Shown piece by piece: positions 7,864 to 13,282 of a DNA stretch of 13,282 nucleotides. Source of the DNA: Coemansia sp. RSA 922 (taxonomy: Eukaryota > Kickxellomycota > Kickxellomycetes > Kickxellales > Kickxellaceae); the NCBI GenBank assembly GCA_027577415.1, contig JANBQS010000701.1:1-13282 (forward strand). The letters run 5' to 3'. The position numbers and the translations under genes were made by a program. The notes beneath the pieces are model-generated. The model was not told the origin of the DNA. It was given only the letters and a program-made list of their open reading frames with translations, and searched no databases. Position 1 is the first letter of the stretch, and each line of letters starts with the position of its first letter.

Positions 7864-7916
7864 TTATTATTTGTTTTTATACACAATAGAGATAGAATTG
7901 CAAATTTTTTTTGGTA

Positions 7917-7922
7917 TTTATT
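7917..7922 (-). terminator. AATAAA poly(A) signal for eL8
   Basis: AATAAA on the minus strand, 31 nt beyond the eL8 stop codon (7956-7954). The HECT gene stop is at 7863, so the two convergent 3' regions share only 90 bp. Confidence 0.6.
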
Positions 7923-7953
7923 TGCAAAAAGAAAGGCACAAGACAGGAATGCT

Positions 7954-9477
7954 TTAGACAGCCTTGGTACGGCCGGCCAGCTTGGCAGCGGCAGCATCGC
8001 GCTTGGCAACCTTGGCGTTGGCCTTGGTGCCCATGATACCTCCACCCCAGGTACGGCGGATCTCGTCAGACTTCTCAGTGAAGTTGGCGTTGACGGCCGA
8101 GACGAGGGCGCTCAGGGCCTGCTTGTCCTCGGGCTTGACACCGGTGATAGCAAGGGCGGTGGCAGTCTTCTGGTGGACGACAGTGCCGAGGCGAGCCTTG
8201 CTCTTGACAATGCAGTAGGGGATACCCATCTTGCGGCAGAGAGCAGGGAGCCAGATGACGAGCTAACAAGAAAAATAAACAAAGAGTGAGAGTGTGGATT
8301 AGTTACAAATGTTTGGCGCTTACCTTCCCAACTTTGACACGATATTCGCCGAGTGTGCTTGGTGTAGACGAGCAAAATGACCGGACCGGACAAGAAATAC
8401 GATTCGAGGAGAATATAAATAGCAAAAAAAGTCAATAAAGACTTGGTTTGCTTCTCCCGCGAAATATAAGTCTTGAAGAGGCTTGTTCACCGCGACAGCA
8501 GAAAAAAATTGCAAAGAAATTGAATTCCAAGCAAAGAAATTGCTGTACCAAAAATGCTGCGCGAGGCAAAACAAATTTGGTCGGTGAATTTACCGAGGAC
8601 ACAAACCCCTACTCGCACGTCAAAAAAACAGCCATAAAAGACTACAAGACGATAGAGCAAAAGGTAAGCGTCACTCGGCCGAGCTGGCATGGAAAGGCAA
8701 TAAGGCGTACTTGCGCACGCTTTCTCACCAGTCCAATTCAAGCTCGATTTGGGTCATTGCACATCACGCAAGCACACTCGACAAAACCCCAGCCCCACAA
8801 CGACACCCTTTTCCTCAAGTCCATAAAGGCTGTGGAGTAGAGAAGACGCTGTGAGACGGAATTGTCTGCGTGTGTTTGTGGGAATGTACTAAATCATTGC
8901 CGCCAAAAAAGAAGAAACAATTTCTTTCGAAAATGTTCCCCCCTCTTTGGAGTAATGTAGTGTGTAGATAGTTTACCTCAATGGGATCGACATCGTTGGC
9001 AATGATAACGAGCTGGGCCTTCTTGGACTCGACGAGCGAAGTAATGTGGTTGATACCGTACTTGACGACGAAGGGCTTCTCGGCAGACTCCTCGGCCTTC
9101 TGTCCGGCGGCGACCTTCTCGGCCTGGGCGGTCAAACGGGCCTTCTTCTCCTGCTTGGTCTCTGGGCGGTACTTGGCGATGAGCTTGAAGAGCTGCACGG
9201 CGGTGTTGCGGTCCAGGGTCTGGGTGAACTGGTTGATTGCAGGGGGGACCTTCAGGCGCATGCGCAGGATCTTGCGCTGGCGCTGGAGACGCACGTAGTG
9301 AGGCCACTTGACGTAGCGAGAGAGATCGCGGTTGGGCTGGACATCCTGGCCGATACCGAACTTGCGTGGGCGGCGCTCGAACAGAGGGTTGGCGTCCTTC
9401 TTGGCCTCGGCCTTGGTGCTCTTGACGTTGTAGGGCAGAGGAGCAACCTTCTTCTTCTGGGTCTTCTGGGGAGCCAT
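7954..9477 (-). CDS. RPL8: 60S ribosomal protein eL8 (L8/L7a), two exons
   Basis: Structural protein of the large ribosomal subunit (yeast L8, human L7a), carrying an L7Ae-type RNA-binding fold. Join on the minus strand: 9477-8977 (167 codons) and 8262-7954 (102 codons plus stop), 269 residues, near the normal 256-266. Exon 1 starts [17 protein letters not shown] and includes [20 protein letters not shown] and [19 protein letters not shown]. It ends DVDPIE, directly followed in exon 2 by [16 protein letters not shown] and [13 protein letters not shown], so the conserved DPIEL...LPALC block is rebuilt exactly across a phase-0 junction (GAG/GTAAAC donor, TTGTTAG/CTC acceptor). The C-terminus contains [19 protein letters not shown]. 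The ATG at 9477 is preceded by nine A residues. The intron between the exons is 714 nt, far longer than the others in this window. Divergent from the aconitase gene. Confidence 0.95.
8414..8421 (+). promoter_or_regulatory. TATAAATA element inside the eL8 intron, antisense orientation
   Basis: Consensus TATA box on the strand opposite to eL8, lying within its intron. A plus-strand frame downstream is open from 8439 to 8840 but lacks an ATG, so any transcript started here would probably be non-coding. It may be a chance match in AT-rich intron sequence. Confidence 0.25.
8511..8542 (+). repeat. 12 nt direct repeat in the eL8 intron
   Basis: GCAAAGAAATTG occurs at 8511-8522 and again at 8531-8542, a 20 nt period. 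It is probably a small local duplication. Confidence 0.6.
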
Positions 9478-9809
9478 TTTTTTTTTCCGGATGGATGGAT
9501 TCGATGGATACGACAAAAAAAAATTGACGAGTATAGAGGAATGAGAGTGTTTCAGTGTTGGATGCAACTGATGGATGCGACTATATCGTTTTGCTTTTCC
9601 TCCACACAAAAAATTTTCATTGTCCAAGTGGCTCGGCTCGGCTCGGTTCGTACCTGTTTGCCCTTACACTTGACAAATCTCTCATCTTCAGTGTGACTAA
9701 CATCAATGCGGTCTCGGCATCCTGTTATCAAGTTCAATCGAAACTTGATGCAGCGACTGCTTTTGTAGAGTTTATTCTATCAATACCTTTTTTCGCTTAT
9801 TTATTAGCC
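9478..9809. promoter_or_regulatory. Divergent promoter region between eL8 and aconitase
   Basis: 332 bp. On the eL8 side there are T/A homopolymers (9478-9486; A run near 9515-9523) and a GGAT triplicate (9489-9500). On the aconitase side there is a GGCTC triplicate (9630-9644) followed by a T-rich stretch leading to the ATG at 9810. The aconitase frame happens to be open back to 9555 but has no in-frame ATG there, so this is taken as non-coding. No RNA gene seen. Confidence 0.5.
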
Positions 9810-12212
9810 ATGTTTCGACAGCACGCACTACGCAGTATAGCTGCCAGGCGGTATGCTACAGCAAGCAGCGGGCCACAGGCGCGCGCAACAGTGCCCAACT
9901 ATGATCTGTTTAAGCAGCGACTGGATAAGGCGCGAGCAACCGTGCTCGAGAACAAGCCGCTGACGCTTGCGCAAAAGATCCTGTACGCGCATCTCCACGA
10001 TGTTTCCAGCATGACTAGTGCGCCAGTACCAGGCGAGACATACTTGAAGCTGTCGCCCGATCGCGTAGCAATGCAAGACGCGTCGGCACAAATGGCGATT
10101 CTACAGTTCATGCTCTCTGGCATGAAGCAGACTGCGGTACCTACCTCGATTCACTGCGACCACTTGGTGGAAGCCTATGAGGGTGCTGATAAGGACGTGG
10201 CGCGTAGTTGGCAGACCAGCCGCGAGATCTACGAGTTTTTGCAAGCGGCGTCACAAAAGTACGGGATCGCTTTTTGGAAACCAGGGAGCGGTATTATCCA
10301 CCAACTGGTACTGGAGAACTATGCGGCACCCGGAACCCTGATGTTGGGCACGGACTCGCATACCCCCAATGCTGGTGGCTTGGGTATGCTGGCTATTGGC
10401 GTGGGTGGTGCTGATGCCGTAGATGCCATGGCTAGTATTCCGTGGGAGCTCAAGGCGCCGCGCGTGTTGGGCGTGAGGCTGAGCGGCTCATTGCACCCGT
10501 GGGGTAGCCCCAAGGACGTCATATTGGCGCTCGCTGGGAAGCTCACTGTGCGTGGCGGCACGGGCTATATTGTCGAGTATTTTGGCGAGGGCGTCGAGTC
10601 GCTCTCCTGCACGGGCATGGCTACCATTTGCAACATGGGTGCTGAAGTTGGTGCCACCACCTCAGTGTTCCCCTACACGCCCTCCATGGCCCGGTACCTC
10701 AGAGCGACGCAGCGTGCTCCGATCGCTGCTGCCGCTGATGCCCAGCAAACAACGTACCTGAGCGCCGATAAGCAGGTCGCGCAAAGCCCTGAAAAGTACT
10801 ACGATGAGATCGTCGACATTGATCTAAGCTCCTTGGAACCCGGGTACAATGGCCCATTCACGCCCGACCTATACACGCCCCGGTCGCTGATGACCGACAC
10901 TGTTGGGCGTGAGCAGTGGAGCGATAAGGTCAGTGCTGCACTAATCGGCTCGTGCACTAACTCGTCATATCAAGATCTGTCGCGCGCTGCGTCGCTGGCC
11001 CGCCAGGCGTCTGAGCGTGGGCTGAAAGTCGCCGAGGGTACAGAGTTTCTGGTTAGCCCTGGCAGCGAGCAGATTCGAGCCACTATGGAGCGCGACGGCA
11101 TCCAGCAAGCATTCGAGTCTATCGGTGCCAAAGTCTTGGCTAACGCCTGTGGCCCGTGTATTGGCCAGTGGAACCGCGATGAGAACCCCGTGGTGAAGAA
11201 CCGCGAGACCAATTCTATCGTATCCAGTTTCAATCGTAACTTCCGGGCTCGTAATGACGGAAACCCCAACACGATGAACTTTTTGACGTCGCCCGAGATG
11301 GTACTCAGCGCTGCCCTTAGCGGCCGCCTGTCGTTCAATCCGCTAGCCGATACGCTGACAGATAGTGAGGGGAAGGAGTTTAAGCTCCAGCCGCCCACCG
11401 GAGACGAGCTTCCCAAGGACGGGTACGCTCAGGGCCGCGACGAGTATAAACCGTTGTTGGACCACCAGCCCGCCATGGAGATCCCCATTGCGCCCACGTC
11501 GGCGCGCTTGCAGACATTGGAAGCCTTTGTGCCATGGAACGGCCAGGAGTTTTCCAACACGCGCGTGCTCATTACCGTGCAGGGCAAGTGCACGACCGAC
11601 CACATATCAGCGGCCGGCAAGTGGCTCAAGTACAAGGGTCATTTGGAGAACCTATCGCGCAACACGCTGATCGGCGCGGCCAACGCCGCTATGGACGGAC
11701 AAGTGAACCTTGTGCGCAACTCTGTTGAGGGCTTGGAGCCCGCCCAGGGAACCATCCCCGATGTGGCGCTGGCATACAAGAACGCTAATGTTCCGTGGCT
11801 GGTTATTGCCGACTATAACTACGGCGAGGGGTCTGCGCGTGAGCACGCCGCTATGCAGCCCCGCTTCCTTGGCTGTAACATGGTCGTTGCCCGCTCCTTT
11901 GCGCGTATCCACGAAACCAACCTCAAGAAGCAAGGCGTGTTGCCTTTGGTCTTTGCGCGTCCCGATGAAGACTACTTTATCTTTGCCAAGGACCCGCATG
12001 AGCTTGTCGTGCGTACCCAAGGTGTCAGAGACATTAACGAGCATAACCCAGTCGTCACGCTGCTTGTTGAGCGTATCAGAGATGGAAACGCCATTGAATC
12101 TTACTCGGTAGAGTGCCGCCACACGATGAGCGCCGATCAAATCGGCTGGTTCAAGGCCGGAAGTGCGCTAAATCTGATAGCATCGCAACAAGGCGCAACA
12201 GCCTCAATCTAA
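9810..12212 (+). CDS. ACO2: Mitochondrial aconitase, Aco2-type (possible homocitrate dehydratase)
   Basis: Iron-sulphur hydro-lyase of 800 residues, no intron. The start at 9810 gives an Arg-rich mitochondrial presequence (MFRQHALRSIAARRYATASS). The three 4Fe-4S ligands are present: Cys382 in GSCTNSS, Cys447 and Cys450 in NACGPCIGQW. Other family blocks are DRVAMQDASAQMAILQF, GTDSHTPNAGGLG, VRGGTGYIVEYFGEGV, FNRNFRARNDGNPNTMNF, GKCTTDHISAAGKWLKYKG in the swivel domain, and GEGSAREHAA with catalytic Ser675 and substrate-binding Arg677. The wording matches yeast Aco2 better than Aco1: PLTLAQKILYAHL near the start, VAMQDASAQM rather than VACQDATAQM, and DLSSLEPGYNGPFTPDL. Aco2 contributes to the homocitrate-to-homoaconitate steps of fungal lysine synthesis, while Aco1 serves the TCA cycle. 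That role is inferred from similarity, and citrate/isocitrate activity cannot be excluded. An AATAAA lies 27 nt after the stop. Confidence 0.9.
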   Translation: MFRQHALRSIAARRYATASSGPQARATVPNYDLFKQRLDKARATVLENKPLTLAQKILYAHLHDVSSMTSAPVPGETYLKLSPDRVAMQDASAQMAILQFMLSGMKQTAVPTSIHCDHLVEAYEGADKDVARSWQTSREIYEFLQAASQKYGIAFWKPGSGIIHQLVLENYAAPGTLMLGTDSHTPNAGGLGMLAIGVGGADAVDAMASIPWELKAPRVLGVRLSGSLHPWGSPKDVILALAGKLTVRGGTGYIVEYFGEGVESLSCTGMATICNMGAEVGATTSVFPYTPSMARYLRATQRAPIAAAADAQQTTYLSADKQVAQSPEKYYDEIVDIDLSSLEPGYNGPFTPDLYTPRSLMTDTVGREQWSDKVSAALIGSCTNSSYQDLSRAASLARQASERGLKVAEGTEFLVSPGSEQIRATMERDGIQQAFESIGAKVLANACGPCIGQWNRDENPVVKNRETNSIVSSFNRNFRARNDGNPNTMNFLTSPEMVLSAALSGRLSFNPLADTLTDSEGKEFKLQPPTGDELPKDGYAQGRDEYKPLLDHQPAMEIPIAPTSARLQTLEAFVPWNGQEFSNTRVLITVQGKCTTDHISAAGKWLKYKGHLENLSRNTLIGAANAAMDGQVNLVRNSVEGLEPAQGTIPDVALAYKNANVPWLVIADYNYGEGSAREHAAMQPRFLGCNMVVARSFARIHETNLKKQGVLPLVFARPDEDYFIFAKDPHELVVRTQGVRDINEHNPVVTLLVERIRDGNAIESYSVECRHTMSADQIGWFKAGSALNLIASQQGATASI

Positions 12213-12238
12213 GTCCTACGCCTTCTCTAGCATTAAAG

Positions 12239-12244
12239 AATAAA
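12239..12244 (+). terminator. AATAAA poly(A) signal for aconitase
   Basis: AATAAA 27 nt downstream of the aconitase stop codon, in the 136 bp convergent spacer shared with the next minus-strand gene. Confidence 0.6.
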
Positions 12245-12348
12245 TTCATGACAATCAATCAACATTGCAAGTGTGGCTGGTGTGTATATAGTGCAAGACA
12301 ACGTGAAATTTTTTCTTTTTAAAGCAACGACAATATTTTTATAAGAGG

Positions 12349-12708
12349 CTATAACGACAAAAAGCCACCCATTTCTACCAACGAGGGAAACGTCTCATAG
12401 TGCGGGCGGCGCAGGGGTGGCGGGCTGCGGCTGAGGATTGCGTCGTGCTCAGACTCTGACCACGGGTAATACGAGTACACGTGCTGGTACTCTGAGATGG
12501 GTGGGTCACTGAGCGCCCGCGCCCGGTGCTTTTCGTCTACCAAAGTCTCTGTCGACACACTCCTCTCGTCTACCAACTGCTGGCTGGGAATATAGACAGA
12601 CTCGTCCAAAGTTTCCGCACGACGACGGAACAACCGTGAGGGCCTACGTTGCGGTATGCAGGGAGTATGCTTGGCGCACCATACGAGTATCTTTTTAACC
12701 TTGCTCAT
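12349..12708 (-). CDS. Uncharacterised 119-residue protein
   Basis: ATG at 12708 to TAG at 12349, one exon. I do not recognise the family. The N-terminus is basic with two cysteines and one short hydrophobic stretch (MSKVKKILVWCAKHTPC), followed by an Arg-rich segment (RRPSRLFRRR, about 21-30). Next come two similar LVDE blocks (QQLVDERSVSTETLVDEK), then a Pro/Tyr/Ser-rich half (EYQHVYSYYPWSE; SPPPLRRPHYETFPSL) ending MGGFLSL. No signal peptide, transmembrane helix or enzyme motif is seen; it looks largely disordered. Codon composition is GC-richer than the surrounding spacer and similar to neighbouring genes, and it sits convergently after aconitase with its own spacer, which supports it being real. 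The antisense frames are not better. It could be a lineage-specific regulatory or membrane-associated protein (Cys11/Cys17 could be lipidated), but this is speculation. Confidence 0.5.
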   Translation of the reverse strand: MSKVKKILVWCAKHTPCIPQRRPSRLFRRRAETLDESVYIPSQQLVDERSVSTETLVDEKHRARALSDPPISEYQHVYSYYPWSESEHDAILSRSPPPLRRPHYETFPSLVEMGGFLSL

Positions 12709-13181
12709 CGTGTAAAAAAAAGTATAAAGGATGTCGTGATAGGAATATACAAAAAGAGTGGTAATGCAAGTTAAATATTTTGACGATATGAAAAAAAGAG
12801 GAAAAATGCAATAATAAATCGAGTTTCAGCAATGAAAGAGAAAAAAAGGAGCAAGCGAAGAGGGGCTGCTGCTAGATATATGTGGCGATGAATGCTGGGC
12901 TCAAAAAGACACCAAGAATTATCTCTTAAAAGCCCAAAGCGGAGAGATAGAGGAGGGGGTGTCCCTTATTCTCTATGTGGCTCCCGAAGAGAACAATGAA
13001 AATAAGCGAAAGGTGAGCTGTTTTGTTAGGCTGCAGAACCAAGGCGCAATAGTGTGTGTGGAAATTTTTTGGGCTATACGAAGAATGACACTCCTTAGAA
13101 CAATGTCTGACTCATGTACGTGGCAAATAAAGTGATAAGAAAGAATGGTTCTCAAGGAAAAAAGAATAACAAAAGAGCAGG
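12709..13181. other. Region without a recognisable gene
   Basis: 473 bp of A-rich sequence (plus strand) with several A6-A8 tracts. The one structured item is a nested inverted repeat at 12908-12963. No ORF resembling a protein and no tRNA were found. It probably holds the promoter of the 119-residue gene and the 3' flank of whatever gene ends at 13182. Confidence 0.5.
12908..12963. repeat. Nested inverted repeat / potential hairpin
   Basis: Outer arms GACACC (12908-12913) and GGTGTC (12958-12963) enclose inner arms TATCTCT (12920-12926) and AGAGATA (12943-12949) around a 16 nt loop. Both pairs are perfect and properly nested, so a two-stem fold is possible in DNA or RNA. Confidence 0.45.
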
Positions 13182-13280
13182 TCAGACAAGAACAAAGAAG
13201 AAAAAAGTGATGGCGATAGCAAGCAGAGTGGGCATGGGCTGATATGTATCAAGCTTGGCACCTGTTGATGGGTGTCTCAG
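13182..13280 (-). CDS. Possible C-terminal end of a minus-strand protein with a hydrophobic tail
   Basis: In the only minus-strand frame open from the right edge, 32 codons precede a TGA at 13184-13182. They encode a polar part (LRHPSTGAKLDTYQPMP) followed by TLLAIAITFFFFVLV, a 15-residue hydrophobic stretch ending at the stop. This layout fits a GPI-anchor signal or a tail-anchored membrane protein. The fragment is too short to name, and a chance open frame is possible. Confidence 0.3.
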   Translation of the reverse strand: MRHPSTGAKLDTYQPMPTLLAIAITFFFFVLV

Positions 13281-13282
13281 TC

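Larger units (their letters stand above)
8350..8780. repeat. 12 nt inverted repeat in the eL8 intron
   Basis: CGAGTGTGCTTG at 8350-8361 has its exact reverse complement at 8769-8780. In the pre-mRNA the arms could pair, looping out about 407 nt and bringing the distant donor closer to the acceptor. Confidence 0.5.
8263..8976 (-). other. Long intron of the eL8 gene, with extra internal signals
   Basis: 714 nt between donor GTAAAC (8976) and acceptor TTGTTAG (8263), with a good branch-site-like AACTAAT at 8304-8298. It contains a second strong minus-strand donor, AAG/GTAAGC, at 8324/8323. This donor would define a compact 61 nt intron ending at the same acceptor, implying an alternative or cryptic exon upstream of 8324. 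On the plus strand there is a TATAAATA (8414-8421) and a donor/acceptor-like pair (8664 and 8731). A 12 nt inverted repeat (8350-8361 with 8769-8780) and a 12 nt direct repeat (8511-8522, 8531-8542) are also present. A snoRNA was sought: there is no C/D box pair, and no convincing H/ACA fold could be judged by eye. Confidence 0.8.

Noticed and set aside
8448..8840. 131-codon plus-strand open frame in the eL8 intron as a protein gene
   Set aside because: It begins at TTG, has no in-frame ATG, and the Lys/Asn/Thr-rich product resembles no family I know. It is kept only as part of a possible non-coding antisense unit.
8263..8976. Intron-encoded snoRNA
   Set aside because: One near C-box (GTGATGT, around 8766) exists on the minus strand, but I found no CTGA D box in the intron and no H/ACA hairpin-hinge pattern that I could defend by eye.
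9630..9644. GGCTC triplicate as a transcription factor operator
   Set aside because: A three-unit 5 nt tandem repeat next to the aconitase leader is too short to assign; simple slippage explains it.
9046..9696. 216-codon Leu/Gly-rich open frame antisense to eL8 exon 1
   Set aside because: Low-complexity Leu/Gly composition is the mirror of Lys/Ala/Glu-rich ribosomal protein codons; no family similarity.
9555..9809. 85-codon N-terminal extension of the aconitase frame
   Set aside because: It has no in-frame ATG, contains promoter-like repeats, and a proper mitochondrial presequence begins at the ATG at 9810.

Overview
The window looks like nuclear DNA from a compact fungal genome. Eight genes are recognisable or well formed in 13.3 kb, several are intronless, introns elsewhere are mostly short (86 and 98 nt), and spacers are AT-rich with many A/T homopolymers beside GC-richer coding sequence. 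The gene set (sterol C4-demethylation dehydrogenase, cytochrome c peroxidase with a bipartite mitochondrial leader, an Aco2-type aconitase, ribosomal protein eL8) is fungal. A RAD51AP1-like gene, which I do not know from the well-studied yeasts, together with the intron style, suggests an early-diverging lineage (Zoopagomycota/Kickxellomycotina would fit). That placement is inference.

Layout from left to right: an ERG26-like gene on the minus strand, cut by the left edge; a 428 bp divergent spacer; CCP1-like cytochrome c peroxidase (plus), converging on a three-exon minus-strand gene that I reconstruct as RAD51AP1-like; a 69-residue SCOC/SLO1-like coiled-coil protein (minus); a 427 bp divergent spacer; a large single-exon HECT E3 ligase of the UBE3C/Hul5 family (plus), converging on ribosomal protein eL8 (minus, two exons split by an unusually long 714 nt intron); a 332 bp divergent spacer; a mitochondrial aconitase closest to yeast Aco2 (plus), converging on an unrecognised 119-residue protein (minus); then about 470 bp without a clear gene, and at the right edge the possible last 32 codons of a minus-strand gene with a hydrophobic tail.

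The genes do not form one pathway. They are housekeeping functions in alternating convergent and divergent order: sterol synthesis, mitochondrial peroxide removal, homologous recombination (tentative), Golgi/Arl trafficking, proteasome-linked ubiquitination, the ribosome, and the TCA cycle or lysine synthesis. I see no transposon, tRNA, rRNA or CRISPR array. The most noteworthy item is the RAD51AP1-like gene, whose start is a 14 nt exon that simple ORF finding misses. The second is the eL8 intron, which contains an extra splice donor, a consensus TATA box on the opposite strand and a 12 nt inverted repeat.
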